From Aristolochia californica (Eukaryota; Streptophyta; Magnoliopsida; Piperales; Aristolochiaceae), in the NCBI GenBank assembly GCA_029961685.1, contig JARWKL010000009.1:20269237-20333236 (forward strand): a stretch of 64,000 nucleotides of DNA, written 5' to 3'. Of this stretch, positions 11,995 to 26,766 are shown one piece after another. Positions within the stretch are counted from its first letter, which is position 1; each line of letters opens with the position of its first letter. Position numbers and translations under genes: made by a program. Below the pieces are notes generated by a model. The model ran no database searches. It worked only from the letters and a program-made list of their open reading frames with translations, and was not told where the DNA came from.

Positions 11995-14900
11995 ACCTAT
12001 GGATCCAAACCTTTTAAAGAGAATAAAAAATTGCTCATTCAATTCTCAAGTGAATATGCGGTGGGATATTGAACCGAGTCAAACAAGCCATTATTTTGCC
12101 CATTTACAAAAAGCTGACCTAACGATGAATGATGATTGTAAAGTGATTTATCATGCGTAATGGGCCATATTTTTGTAAGGAATGACTTTTGGGTTGGGAT
12201 TCAACACTCACTTAAACTTCCCTCGCCTCCCCTTTTCCCGACGATTGCAAAACCTGATATATAAATACTAAAAAGATATTTAAATCCCTAAAAATGACAG
12301 AAACGTTTTGGAAACATCTCTCTCTATATTTGTGCATTGTGCATTTTCATTTTAGATGTATACATTTTTCATATATCAAAACTAGAGTTTTCACTTTTCC
12401 CTTCATCTCGTAGGCAAAACAGAGAATAGATGACAACGAAATGAAAATTTTAGACTTTGTGTGTGGAAAAAATTTAAAGCAATAACAAACGTAAGTAAAG
12501 AAAATTTATTCACACACCACAAATGAACACAAAAGTTTTGTCATCCAAGTTTCGGAAATTCCACTAGTACAACAACCGCAATAGCTTGGAATTTGATAAG
12601 AAAGAGAAATTTCTACACATGCTTTAAAAAATGGATATGCATGCTTCAAACATGTTAAAGATGCAAATGACCTATGGATCCAAATTTTTTAAAGAGAATA
12701 AAATATTGCTGATTAAATTCTCCAGTGAATGTGCTGTGGGATATTTAACCGAGTCAAACAAGCCATTATTTTGCCCATTTACAAAAAGCTGACCTAACGA
12801 TCATTGACGATTGTAAAGTGATTTATCATGCGTAACGGGCCATATTTTTGTACGGAATGACTTTTGGGTTGGGATTCAACACTCAGTTAAAATTCCATCG
12901 CATCGCCTTTCCCCGACGATTGCAAAACCTGATATATAAAAACTAAAAAGAGGTTTAAATCAATAAAAATTACAGAAACTTTTTGAAAATATATCTCTCT
13001 ATAATTTTTCATTGTGCATTTCCATTTAAGATGTATACTTTTTTCTTAAATACAAACTTGAGTTTTCACTTTTCCCTTCATCTCGTAGACAAAAAAGAGA
13101 ATAGATGACAACGAAATGAAAATTTTCCACTTTGAGTTTGGAAAAAATTTAAAGCAATGAAAAACGTAAGTAAAGAAAATTTTATCACACACCACAAATG
13201 AACACAAAAGTTTTGCTATCCAAGTTTGGGAAATTCCACTAGATCAACAACCCTATTAGATTTGAATTTGATAAGAAAGAGATATTTCTACACATGCTTT
13301 AAAAAATGGATATGCATGCCTGAAACATGTTAAAGATGCAAATTACCTATGGATCCAAACCGTTTAAAGAGAACAACAAATCGCTCATTGAATTCTCAAG
13401 TGAACGTGCGGTGGGATATTTAACCGAGTCAAACTAGCCATTATTTTGCCCATTTACAAAAAGCTGACCTAACGATCATGGATGATTGTAAAGTGATTTA
13501 TCATGCGTGACGGGCCATATTTTTGTAAGGAATGACTTTTGGGTTGCGATTCAACACTCAGTTAAAATTCCCTCACCTCCCCTTTTCCCGACGATTGTAA
13601 AACCTTATATATAAAAACTAAAAAGAAGTTTAAATCCCTAAAAATTATAGAAATTTTTTGGAAATATCTCTCTCGATAATTTTGCATTGTGCATTTCCTT
13701 TTTAGATGTATACTTTTTTCTTAAATCAAAACTTGAGTTTTCACTTTTCCCTTCATGTCGTAGAAAAAACTGAGAATAGATGACTACGAAATGAAAATTT
13801 TAGAGTTTGTGTATGGAAAAAATTTAAAGCAATAAAAAATGTAAGTAAAGAAAATTTATTAACAGACCACAAATGAACACAAAAGTTTTGTCATCCAAGT
13901 TTGGGAAATTCCACTAGTACAACAACCCCAATAGCTTGGAATTTGATTATAAAGAGAAATTTCTACACATGCTTTAAAAAATGGATATGCATGCTTCAAA
14001 CATGTTAAAGATGCAAATGACCTATAGATCCAAATCTTTTAAAGAGAATAAAAAATTGCTGATTAAATTCTCAAGTGAATGTGCAGTTGGAGATTTAACC
14101 GAGTAAAAAAAGCCATTATTTTGCCAATTTACAAAAGTTGACCTAATGATCATTGATGATTGTAAATTGATTTATCATGCGTAACGGGCCATATTTTTCT
14201 AAGGAATGACTTTTGGGTTGGGATTCAACACTCAGTTAAAATTCCCTCGCCTTTTCTTTTCCCAACGATTGCAAATTCTGATGTATAAAAACTAAAAAGA
14301 GGTTTAAATCCCTAAAATTTACAGAATCTTTTTGGAAATATTTCTCTCTGTATTTGTACATTGTGCATTTTTATTTTAGATGTATTCATTTTTCTTAAAT
14401 GAAAACTTGAGTTTTCACTTTTCCCTTCATCTCGTAGACAAAAAAAAGAATAGATGACAACGAAATGAAAATTTTAGACTGTGTATGGAAAAGTTTTAAA
14501 GCAATAACAAACGTAAGTAAAGAAAATTTATTCGCACAACACAAATGAACACAAAAGTTTTGTCATTCAAGTTTAGGAAAGTCCACTAGATCAACAACCC
14601 CTATGGATTGGAATTTGATAAGAAAGAGATTTTTCTAAACAGACTTTAAAAAATGGGTATGCATGCTTGAAACATAGTAAAGATGCCAATGACCGATGGA
14701 TCCAAACAATTTAAAGAGAATAACAAACCCCTCATTGGATTCTCAAGTGAACATGCAGTGGGATATTTACTCGAGTCAAGCAAGCCATTATTTTGCCCAT
14801 TTACAAAAGGCTGACCTAACGATCATTGATGATTGTAAAGTGATTTATCATGCATAACGGGCCATATTTTTGTAAGGAATAACTTTTGGGTTGGGATTCG

Positions 14901-17900
14901 AGACTCAGTTAAAATTTCCTTGCGTCCACTTTTCCCGACGATTGCAAAACCTTATATATAAAAACTAAAAAGAGGTTTAAATCCCTAAAAATTACAAAAA
15001 CGTTTTTGAAATCTCTCTCTCTATAATTTTGCATTGTGCATTTCCATTTTAGATGTATACTTTTTTCTTAAATCAAAAATTGAGTTTCACTTTTCCCTTC
15101 ATCTCGTAGACAAAACAAAGAATAGATGACAACGAAATGAATATTTTAGAGTTTGTGTGTGGAAAAAATTTAAAGCAATAAAAAAACGTAAGTAAAGAAA
15201 ATTTATTCACACACTACAAATGAACTCAAAAGTTTTGTCATCCAAGTTTGGGAAATTCCACTAGTACAACAACCCCAATAGCTTGGAATTTGATAAGAAA
15301 GAGATATTTGTACACATGCTTTAAAAAATGGATATGCATGCTTGAAACATGTTAAAGAAGCAAATGACCTATGGATCCAAACCGTTTAAAGACAATAAAA
15401 AGTTGCTCATTCAATTCTCAAGTAAACTTGCGGTGGGATATTTAATCGAGTCAAACAAGCCATTATTTTGCCCATTTACAAAAAGCTGACCTAACGATCA
15501 TTGATGATTTGTAAACTGATTTATCAATCGTAATGGGCCATATTTTTTTAAGGAATGAATTTTGGGTTGGGATCCAACACGCAGTTAAAATTCCCTCGCC
15601 TCCCCTTTTCTCGACTATTGCAAAACCTGATATATAAAAACTAAAAAGAGGTTTAAATCCCTAAAAATTATAGAAACGTTTTGGAAATATCTCTCTCTAT
15701 AATTTTCCATTGTGCATTTCCATTTTAGATGTACACTTTTTTCTCAAATCAATACTTCACTTTTCACTTTTGCCTTCATCTCGTAGACAAAAAAGAGAAT
15801 AGATGACAATGAAATAAAAATTTTAGAGTTTGTGTATGGAAAAAATTTAAAGCAATGACAAAAGTAAGTAAAGAAAACTTATTCACAAACCACAAATGAA
15901 CACAAAAGTTTTGTCATCCAAGTTTGGGAAATTCCACTAGATCAACAACCCCAATGGATTGGAATTTGATAAGAAAGAGATTTTCTACACATCCTTTAAA
16001 AAATGGATATGCATGCTTGAAACATGTCAAAGATGCAAATGACCTATGGATCCAAACCTTTTTAAGAGAATAACAAACCTCTCATTGGATTCTCAAATGA
16101 ACATGCGGTGGGATATTTACTCGAGTCAAACAAGCCATTATTTTGCCCATTTACAAAAAAAGCTGACCTAAAGATCATTGATGATTGTAAAGTGATTTAT
16201 CATGTGTAACGGGCCTTATTTTTGTAAGGAATGACTTTTGGGTTGGGATTCAACACTCAGTTAAAATGCCGTCGCCTCCCCTTTTCCCGACGATTGCTAA
16301 ACCTGATATAAAAACTAAAAAGAGGTTTAAATTCCTAGAAATTACGGAATTTTTTTTGAAATATCTCTCTCTATAATTTTGCATTGTGCATTTCCATTTT
16401 AGATGTATAATTTTTTCTCAAATCAAAACTTCACTTTTCACTTTTCTCTTTATCTCGTAGAAAAAAAAGAGAATATATGACAACGAATTGAAAATTTTAG
16501 AGTTTATGTATGGAAAAAACATAAAGCAATGACAAAAGTAAGTAAAAATAATTTATTCACACACCAAAAATGAACACAAAAGTTTTGACAACCAAGTTTG
16601 GGAAATTCCACTAGTACAACAACCCCAATAGCTTGGAATTTGATAAGAAAGAGATATTTCTACACATGCTTTAAAAAATGGATATGCATGCTTGAAACAT
16701 GTTAAAGATGCAAATGCCCTATGGATCCAAACCTTTTATAGAGAATAAAAAGTTGCTCATTAAATTCTAAAGTGAACGTGTGGAGGGATATTTAACCGAG
16801 TCAAACAAGTCATTATTTTGCCCATTTACAAAAAGATGACCTAACGGTCATTAATGATTGTAAACTGATTTATCAAGCATAACGGGCCATATTTTTGTAA
16901 GGAATGACTTTTGGGTTGGGATTCGACACTCAGTTAAAATTCCCTCGCCTCCCCTTTTCGCGACGATTGCAAAACCAGATATATAAAAACTAAAAAGAGG
17001 TTTAAATCCTTAAAAATTACAGAAACGTTTTGAAAATATCTCTCTCTATAATTTTCCATTGTGCGTTTCCTTTTTTGATGTATACTTTTTTCTCAAATCA
17101 AAACTTCAGTTTTCACTTTTCCCTTCATCTCGTAGACAAAAAGGAGAATAGATGACAACAAAATGAAAATTTTAGAGTTTCTGTATGGAAAAAATTTAAA
17201 GCAATGACAAAAGTAAGTAAAGAAAATTTATTAACACACCACAAATGAACACAAAAGTTTTGTCATCCAAGTTTAGGAAATTCCACTAGTACTACAACCC
17301 CAATAGCTTGGAATTTTATAAGAAAGAGATATTTCTACACATGCTTTAGAAAAGGGATATGCATGCTTGAAACATGTTAAATATGCAAATGACCTATGCA
17401 TCCAAACCTTTTAAAGGGAATAAAAAATTGCTCATTAAATTCTCAAGTGAACGTGCGGTGGGATATTTAACCGAGTCAAACAAGCCATTATTTTGCCCAT
17501 TTAAAAAAAGCTGACCTAACGATCATTGAAGATTGTAAAGCGATTTATCATACGTAACGGGCCATATTTTTGTAAGGAATGACTTTTGGGTTGGGATTCA
17601 ACACTCAATTAAAATTCCCTCGCCTCCCCTTTTCCCGACGATTGCAAAACCTGATAAATAAAAACTAAAAAGAGGTTTAAATCCCTAAAAATTACAGAAA
17701 CGTTTTGGAAATATCTCTCTCTATATTTGTGCATTGTGCATTTCCGTTTTAGATGTATACTTTTTCTTAAATCAAAACTTCATTTTTCACTTTTCCCTTC
17801 ATCTCGTAGAAAAAAAAGAGAATAGATGACAACGAAATGAAAATTTTAGAGTTTGTGTATTGAAAAAAAAAAAAAAAAAAAAAATTAAGTAAAATTTATT

Positions 17901-20900
17901 CACACACCACAAATGAACACAAAAGTTTTGTCATCCAAGTTTGGGAAATTCCACTAGATCAACAACCCCAATAGATTGAAATTTGATAAGAAAGAGATTT
18001 TTCTACACATGCTTTAAAAAATGGATATACATGCTTGGAACATGTTAAAGATGAAAATGACTGATGGATCCAAACATTTTAAAGAGAATAACAAACCGCT
18101 CAATGAATTCTCAAGTGAAAGTGCGGTGGGATATTTAACCGAGTCAAACAAGCCATTATTTTGCCCATTTAAAAAACGCTGACCTAACGATCATTGATGA
18201 TTGTAAAGTGATTTATCGTATGTAACGGGCCATATTTTTGTAAGGAATGAATTTTGGGTTGGGATTCAACATTCAGTTAAAATTCCCACGCCTCCCCTTT
18301 CCCCGACGATTACAAAACCTGATAAATAATAACTAAAAAGAGGTTTAAATCCCTAAAAATTACAGAAACGTTTTGGAAATATCTCTCTCTATATTTGTGC
18401 ATTGTGCATATCCATTTTAGATGTATACATTTTTCTTAAATCAAAACTTGGTTTTTCACTTTTCCCTGCATCTCGTAGAAAAAAAAGAGAATAGATGACA
18501 ACGAAATGAAAATTTTAGAGTTTGTGTATTGAAAAAAATTAAAAAAATAAAAAATTAAGTAAAATTTATTCACACACCACAAATGAACACAAAAGTTTTG
18601 TCATCCAAGTTTGGGAAATTCCACTAGATCAACAACCCCAATGGATTGGAATTTGATAAGAAAGAGATTTTTCTACACATACTTTAAAAAATGGATATGC
18701 ATGCTTGAAACATGTGAAAGATGCAAATGTCCTTTGGATGCAAACCTTTTAAAGAGAATAACAAACCGCTCATTGGATTCTCAAGTGAACATGCAGTGGG
18801 ACATTTACTCGAGTCAATCAAGCCATTATTTTGCCCATTTACAAAAAGCTGACCTAACGATCATTGATGATTGTCAACTGATTTATCATGCGTAACGGCC
18901 ATATTTTTGTAAGGAATGACTTTTGGGTTGGGATTCAACACTCAGTTAAAACTCCCTCACCTCCCTTTTCCCGACGATTGCAAAACCTGATATATAAAAA
19001 CTAGAAAGAGGTTTAAATCCCTAAAAATTACAGAAACGTTTTGGAAATGTCTCTCTCTATAATTTTCCCTTGTGCATTTCCATTTTAGACGTATACTTTT
19101 TTCTCAAATGAAAACTTGAGTTTTCACTTTTTCCTTCATCACGTAGACAAAAAAGAGAATAGATGACAACGAAATGAAAATTTTAGAGTTTGTGTATGGA
19201 AAAAATTTAAAGCAATGACAAAAGTAAGTAAAGAAAATATATTCACACACCACAAATGAACACAAAAGTTTTGTCATCCAAGTTTGGAAAATTCCACTAG
19301 TACAACAATCCCAATTCCTTGGAATTTGATAAGAAAGAGATATTTCCACACATGCTTTAAAAAATGGATAGGCATGCTTGAAACATGTTAAATATGCAAA
19401 TGACCTATGGATCCAAACCTTTTAAAGAGAATAAAAAATTGGTGATTAAATTCTCAAGTGAAAGTGCGGTGGGATATTTAACCGAGTCAAACAAGCCATT
19501 ATTTTGCCCATTTAAAAAAAGCTGACCTAACGATCATTGATGATTGTAAACTGATTTATCATACGTAACGGGCCATATTTTTGTAAATAATGACTTTTCT
19601 GTTGGGATTCAACACTCAGTGAAACTTCCCTCGCCTCCCCATTTCCCGACGACTGCAAAACCTGATATATAAAAACTAAACAAAGGATTAAATCCCTAAA
19701 AATTACAGAAACGTTTTGGAAATATCTCTCTCTATATTTGTGCATTGAGCATTTCCATTATAGATGTATACATTTTTCTTAAATAAAAACTTGAGTTTTT
19801 ATTTTTGCCTTCATCTCGTAGAAATAAAAGAGAATAGATGACAACGAAATGAAAATTTTAGAGTTTGTGTCTGGAAAAAATTTAAAGCAATAACAAACGT
19901 AAGTAAAATTTAGTCACACACCACAAATGAACACAAAAGTTTTGTCATCCAAGTCCGGCAAATTCCACTAGTTCAACAACCCCAATAGATCTGAATTTGA
20001 TAAGAAAGAGATTTTTCTACACATCCTTTAAAAAATGGATATGCATGCTTGAAACATACTAAAGATGCAAATGACCTATGGATCCAAACCTTTTAATGAG
20101 AGTAACAAAAAGCTTATTGAATTGTCAAGTGAACGTGCGGTGGGATATTTATCCGAGTCAAACAAGCCATTATTTTGCGCATTTACCAAAAGCTAACCTA
20201 AAGATCATTGATGATTGTAAAGTGATTTATCATGCGTAACGGGCCATATTTTTGTAAGGAATGACTTTTGGGTTGGGATTCAACACTCAGTTAAATATCC
20301 CTCTCCTTTGCTCGACGATTGCAAAACCTGATATATAAAAACTAAAAAGAGTTTTAAATCCCTAAAAATTACAGTAACTTTATGGAAATATATCTCTCTA
20401 TAATTTTGCATTGTGCATTTCCATTTAAGATGAATACTTTTTTCTTAAATCAAAACTTGAATTTTCACTTTTCCCTTCATCTCGTAGAAAAAACAGAGAA
20501 TAAATCATAACGAAATGAAAATTTTAGAGTTTGTGTATGGAAAAAATTTAAAGCAATAAAAAACGTAATTAAAGAAAATTTATTTACACACCACAAATGA
20601 ACACAAGAGTTTTGTCATCCAAGTTTGGGAAATTCCACAAGTAGAACAACCCCAATAAGTTGGAATTTGATAAGAAAGAGAAATTTCTACGCTTGCTTTA
20701 AAAAATGGATATGCATGCTTCAAACATGTTAAAGACGCAAATGACCTATAGATCCAAATCTTTTAAAGAGAATAAAAAATTACTGATTAAATTCTCAAGT
20801 GAATGTGCTGTGGGATATTTAACCAAGTTAAACAACCATTATTTTGCCCATTTACAAAAAGTTGACCTAACGATCATTGAAGATTGTAAAGTGATTTATT

Positions 20901-23436
20901 AAGCGTAACGGGCCATATTTTTGAAAGGAATGGCTTTTGGGTTGGGATTTAACACTCAGTTAAAATTCCCTCACTTGTCCTTTTCCCGACGATTGCAAAT
21001 TCTGATGTATAAAAACTAAAAAGAGGTTTAAATCCCTAAAAATTATAGAATCTTTTTGGTAATATCTCTCTCTGTATTTGTACATTGTGCATTTCCATTT
21101 TAGATGTATTCATTTTTCTTAAATCAAAACATGAGTTTTCACTTTTACCTCATCTCGTAGACAAAAAAGAATATAGATGACAACGAAATGAAAATTTTGG
21201 ACTTTGTGTATGGAAAAAATATAAAGCAATAAAAAACGTAAGTAAAGCAAATTTACTCACACACCACAAATGAACACAAAAGTTTTGTCATCCAAGTATT
21301 GGAAATTCCACTAGACCAACAACCCCAATAGATTGAAATTTGATAAGAAAGAGATTTTTCTACACATGCGTTAAAAAATGGATATGCATGCTTGAAACAA
21401 GTTAAAGATGCAAATGACCTATGGATCCAAACCTTTTAAAGAGAATAAGAAACCGCTCATTGAATTCACAAGTGAACGTGCGATGGGATATTTAACCGAG
21501 TCAATCAAGCCATTATTTTGGCCATTTACAAAAAGCTGACCCAATGATCATTGATGATTGTAAAGTGATTTATCATGCGTAACGGGCCATGTTTTTATAA
21601 GGAATGACTTTTGGGTATGGATTCAACACTCAGTTAAAATTCCCTCGTCTACGCTTTTCTCGACGATTGCAAAACCTTATATATAAAAACTAAAAAGAGT
21701 TTTTAAATCCCTAAAAATTACAAAACCGTTTTTGAAATATCTCTCTCTATAATTTTGCATTGTGCATTTCCATTTTAGATGTATACTTTTTTCTCAAATC
21801 AAAACTTCAGTTTTCACTTTTCCCTTTATCTCGTAGAAAAAAAAGACAATAGATGACAACGAAATGAAAATTTTAGAGTTTGTGTTTGGAAAAAATTTAA
21901 AACAATAAAAAAGTAACTAAAATTTATTCACACACCACAAATGAACACAAAAGTTTTGTCATCCAAGTTTGGGAAATTCCACTAGTTCAACAACCCCAAT
22001 AGATTGGAAATTGATAAGAAAGAGATTTTTCTACACACGCTTTAAAAAATGGATATGCATGCTTGAAACAAGTTAAAGATGCCAATGACCTAGGTATTCA
22101 AACCTTTTAAAGAGAATAACAAACAGCTCATTGAATTTTCATGTGAATGTGCAGTGCGATATTTAACCGAGTGAAACAAGCCATTATTTTGCCCATTTAC
22201 GAAAAGCTGACCTAACGATCATTAATGATTGTAAACTGATTTATCATGCATAACGGGCCATATTTTTGTAAGGAATGACTTTTGGGTTGGGATGCAACAC
22301 TCAGTTAAAATTCCCTCGCCTCTCCTTTGTTCGACGATTGCAACACCTGATATATAAAAACTAAAAAGAGGTTTAAATCCCTAAAAATTATAGTAACTTT
22401 ATGGAAATATCTCTCTCTATAATTTTGCATTGTGCATTTCCTTTTTAGATGTATACTTTTTTCTACAATGAAAACTTGAGTTTTCACTTTTCCCTTCATC
22501 TCGTAGAAAAAACAGAGAATAGATGACAACGAAATAAAAATTTTAGAGTTTGTGTATGGAAATATTTTAAAGCAATAAAAAACGTAAGTAAAAAAAATTT
22601 ATTCACACACTACAAACGAACACAAAAGTTCTGTCATCCAAGTTTGGGAAATTCCACTAGTACAACAAGCCCAATAACTTGGAATTTGATAAGAAAGAGA
22701 TATTTCTACATTTGCTTTAAAAAATGGATATGCATGCTTGAAACATGTTAAAGATGCAAATGACCTATGGATCCAAACATTTTAAAGAGAATAAAAACTT
22801 GCTCATTATCTTCTCAAGTGAACGTGCGGTGGGATATTTAACCGAGTCAACAAGCCATTATTTTGCCCATTTACAAAAAGTTGTCCTAACGATCATTGAT
22901 GATTGTAAACTGATTTATCATGCGTAACGGGCCATATTTTTGTAAGGAATGACTTTTGGGTTGGGATTCAACACTCAATTAAAATTCCCTCGCCTTCCCT
23001 TTTCCCGATGATTGCAAAATCTGATATATAAAAACAAATAAGAGGTTTAAATCCCTAAAAATTACAGAAACGTTTTGGAAATATCTCTCTCTATAATTTT
23101 TCATTGTGCATTTCCATTTTAGATGTATACTTTTTTCTCAAATGAAAACTTGAATTTTCACTTTTCCCTTCATCACGTAGACAAAAAAGTGAATATATGA
23201 CATCGAAATGAAAATTTTAGAGTTTGTGTATGGAAAAAATTTAAAGTAATGACAATAGTATGTAAAAAAAATTTATTCACACACCAGAAATGAACACAAA
23301 AGTTTTGTCATCCAGGTTTTGGAAATTCTACTAGATCAACAACCCCAATGGATTGGAATTTGATACGAAAGAGATTTTTCTACACATACTTTCAAAAATG
23401 GATATGCATGCTTGAAACATGTTAAAGATGCAAATG
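11995..23436 (+). repeat. Diverged single units u18-u34
   Basis: Unit starts: 11995, 12670, 13345, 14020, 14692, 15367, 16042, 16717, 17392, 18060, 18730, 19403, 20074, 20744, 21417, 22088, 22763. Lengths are 668-675 bp; many fall exactly at 675. There is no simple higher-order period, but there are long-range relatives: u21 (14020) and u31 (20744), 6724 bp apart (ten units), share ACCTATAGATCC, AAATCTTTTAAAG, a CTGATTAAATTC core, ATTCTGATGTATAAAAAC and TTTGTACATTG. Shorter units often lack an AAGAA pentamer before the TTTATTCAC stretch (GTAAAATTT versus GTAAAGAAAATTT). Confidence 0.92.
17863..17884. repeat. Poly-A run (22 A) in unit u26
   Basis: Following GTTTGTGTATTG there is an uninterrupted run of 22 A, leading into TTAAGTAAAATTT. 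It occupies the place where other units have GGAAAAAATTTAAAGCAATAAC. The next unit (u27, near 18531) has a related A-rich stretch broken by T residues, suggesting one origin followed by slippage. Confidence 0.9.
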
Positions 23437-24697
23437 ACCTATGGATCCAAACCTTTTAAAGAGAATAACAAACCGCTCATTGGATTATCAAGTGAACATG
23501 CGGTGGGATATTTACTCGAGTCAAACAAGCCATTATTTTGCCCATTTACAAAAAAAGCTGACCTACCGATCATTGATGATTGTAAAGTGATTTATCATGC
23601 GTAACGGGCCATATTTTTTTATGGAATGACTTTTGGGTTGGGATTCAACACTCAGTTAAAATTCCCTCGCCTCTCGTTTTCCCGACGATAGCAAAACCTT
23701 ATATATAAAAACTAAAAAGCGGTTTAAATCCCTAAAAATTACAAAAACTTTTTTGAAATATCTCTCTATAATTTTGCATTGTGCATTTCCATTTTAGATG
23801 TATACTTTTTTCTCAAATGAAAACTTGAGTTTTCACTTTTCCCTTCATCACGTAGACAAAAAAGAGAATAGATGACAACGAAATGAAAATTTTAGAGTTT
23901 GTGTATGAAAAAAATTTAAAGCGATGAAAAAGTAAGTAAAGAAAATTTATTCACACACCACAAAAGAACACAAAAGTTTCGTCATCCAAGTTTGGGAAAT
24001 TCCACTAGTACAACAACCCCAATAGCTTGCAATTTGATAAGAATGAGATATTTCTACACATACTTTAAAAAATGGATATGCATGCTTGAAACAAGTTAAA
24101 TATGCAAATGACCTATGGATCCAAACCTTTTAAAGAGAAGAAAAAATTGCTCATTAAATTCTCAAGTGAACGTGCGGTGGGATATTTAACCGAGTCAAAC
24201 AATCCATTATTTTGCCCATTTTAAAAAAGCTAACCTAACGATCATTGATGATTGTAAAGTGATTTATCATGCGTAACAGGCCATATTTTTGTAAAGAATG
24301 ACTTTTCGGTTGGGATTTTAACACTCAGTGAAAATTCCCTCGCCTCCCCTTTGCCCGACGATTGCAAAACCTGATATATAAAAACTAAAAAGACGTTTAA
24401 ATCCATAAAAATTACATAAACGTTTTTGAAATATCTCTCTCTATATTTGTGCATTGTGCATTTCCATTTTAGATGTATACATTTTTCATAAATAAAAACA
24501 TGAGCTTTCATTTTTCCCATCATCTCATAGAAAAAAAAGAGAATAGATGACAACGAAATGAAAATTTTACAGTTTGTGTATGGAAAAAATTTAAAGCAAT
24601 AACCAACGTAAGTAAAATTTATTCACACACCACAAATGAACACAAAAGTTTTGTCATCCAAGTCTGGGAAATTCCACTAGTCCAACAACGCCAATAG

Positions 24698-24700
24698 AAC
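24698..24700. other. 31 bp deletion point at the end of unit u36
   Basis: CCAATAGA runs straight into ACATCCTTTAAAAAATGG. Related units have TCTGAATTTGATAAG through TTTTTCTAC in between. u36 is therefore 641 bp. Confidence 0.85.
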
Positions 24701-24751
24701 ATCCTTTAAAAAATGGATATGCATGCTTGAAACATGTTAAAGATGCGAATG

Positions 24752-25424
24752 ACCTATGGATCCAAACCTTTTAAAGAGAATAACAAAAAGCTTATTGAAT
24801 TCTCAATTGAACGTGCGGTGGGATATTTAACCGAGTCAAACAAGCCATTAATTTGCCCAAACCAAAAGCTAACCTACCGATCATTGATGATTGTAAAGTG
24901 ATTTATCAAGCGTAATGGGCCTTATTTTTGTAAGGAATGACTTTTGGGTTGGGATTCAACACTCAGTTAAAATTCCCTCGCCTCCCCTTTTCCCGACGAT
25001 TGCAAAACCTTATATATAAAAACTAAAAAGAGGTTTAAATCCCTAAAAATTACAAAAACTTTTTTGAAATATCTCTCTCTTTAATTTTGCATTGTGCATT
25101 TCCGTTTTAGATGTATACTTTTTTCTCAAATGAAAACTTGAGTTTTCACTTTTCCCTTCATGACGAAGACAAAAAAGAGAATAGATGACAATGAAATGAA
25201 AATTTTAGAGTTTGTGTATGAAAAAAATTTAAAGCAATGACAAAAGTAAGCAAAGAAAATTTATTCACACACCACAAATGAACACAAAAGTTTTTTCATC
25301 CAAGTTTGGGAAATTCCACTAGTACAACAACCCCAATAGCTTGCAATTTGATAAGAATGAGATATTTCTACAAATACTTTAAAAAATGGATATGCATGCT
25401 TGAAACATGTTAAATATGAAAATG
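24752..25424 (+). repeat. Chimeric unit u37: C head, A tail
   Basis: The head reads AAAAAGCTTATTG and CCAAAAGCTAACC (type C), then CTACCGATC (type A) at about 24875. The tail is A-like, ending AATAGCTTGCAATTTG. A type B unit follows, as after a normal A unit. The switch lies near phase 120-127. Confidence 0.82.
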
Positions 25425-26766
25425 ACCTATGGATCCAAACCTTTAAAAGAGAAGAAAAAATTGCTCATTAAATTCTCAAGTGAACGTGCGGTGGGATATT
25501 TAACCGAGTTAAACAATCCATTATTTTGCCCTTTAAAAAAAGCTGACCTAACGATCATTGATGATTGTAAAGTGATTTATCATGCGTAACGGGCCATATT
25601 TTTGTAAAGAATGACTTTTCGGTTGGGATTCAACACTCAGTTAAAATTCCCTCGCCTCCCCTTTTCTTGATGATTGCAAAACCTTATATATAAAAACTAA
25701 AAAGACGTTTAAATCCCTAAAAATTACATAAAAGTTTTTGAAATATCTCTCTCTATATTTGTACATTGTGCATTTCCATTTTAGATGTATACATTTTTCT
25801 TAAATAAAAACACGAGTTTTCATTTTTCCCTTCATCTCATAGAAAAAAAAGAGAATAGATGACAACGAAATGAAAATTTTAGAGTTTGTGTATGGAAAAA
25901 ATTTAAAGCAATAACCAATGTAAGTAATATTTATTCACAGACCACAAATGAACACAAAAGTTTTGTCATCCAAGTCTGGGAAATTCCACTAGTTCAACAA
26001 CCCCAATAGATCTGAATTTGATAAGAAAGAGATTTTTCTACACATCCTTTAAAAAATGGATATGCATGCTTGAAACATGTTAATGATGCGAATGACCTAT
26101 GGATCCAAACCTTTTAAAGAGAATAACAAAAAGCTTATTGAATTCTCAATTGAACGTGGGGTGGGATATTTAATCGAGTCAAACAAGCCATTATTTTGCC
26201 AAAACCGAAAGCTAACCAAACGATCATTGATGATTGTAAACTGATTTATCATGCGTAACGGGCCATATTTTTGTAAGGAATGACATTCGAGTTGGAATTG
26301 AACAATCAGTTAAAATTCCCTCGCCTCTCCTTTGCTCGACGATTGCAACCCCTGATATATAAAAACTAAAAAGAGGTTTAAATCCTTAAAAGTTACATTA
26401 ACTTTATGGAAATATCTCTCTCTATAATTTTGCATTGTGCATTTCATTTTAGATCTATACTTTTTTCTGAAATCAAAACTTGAGTTTTCACTTTTCCCTT
26501 CATCTCGTAGACAAAACAAAGGATAGATGACAACGAGATAAAATTTTTAGAGTTTGTGTACGGAAATATTTTAAAGCAATAAAAAACTTAAGAAAAGAAA
26601 ATTTATTCACACACCACAAACGAACACAAATTTTTTGTCATCCAAGTTTGGGAAATTCCACTAGTACAACAAGCCCAATAACTTTCAATTTGATAAGAAA
26701 GTGATTTTTCTACACGTACTTTCAAAAATGGATATGCATGCTTGAAACATGTTAAAGATGCAAATG

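Larger units (their letters stand above)
23437..25424 (+). repeat. A-B-C trimer, first of the domain (C unit chimeric, B unit with a 31 bp deletion)
   Basis: u35 A, u36 B and u37 C. It spans 1988 bp instead of ~2017 because u36 lost about 31 bp near 24699. The unit before it (u34) already carries an end sequence of the kind that precedes type A heads (ACTTTCAAAAATGG). Confidence 0.85.

Noticed and set aside
17863..17884. Poly-A tail of a retroelement insertion
   Set aside because: There is no foreign sequence upstream and no target-site duplication; the flanks are ordinary satellite in phase.
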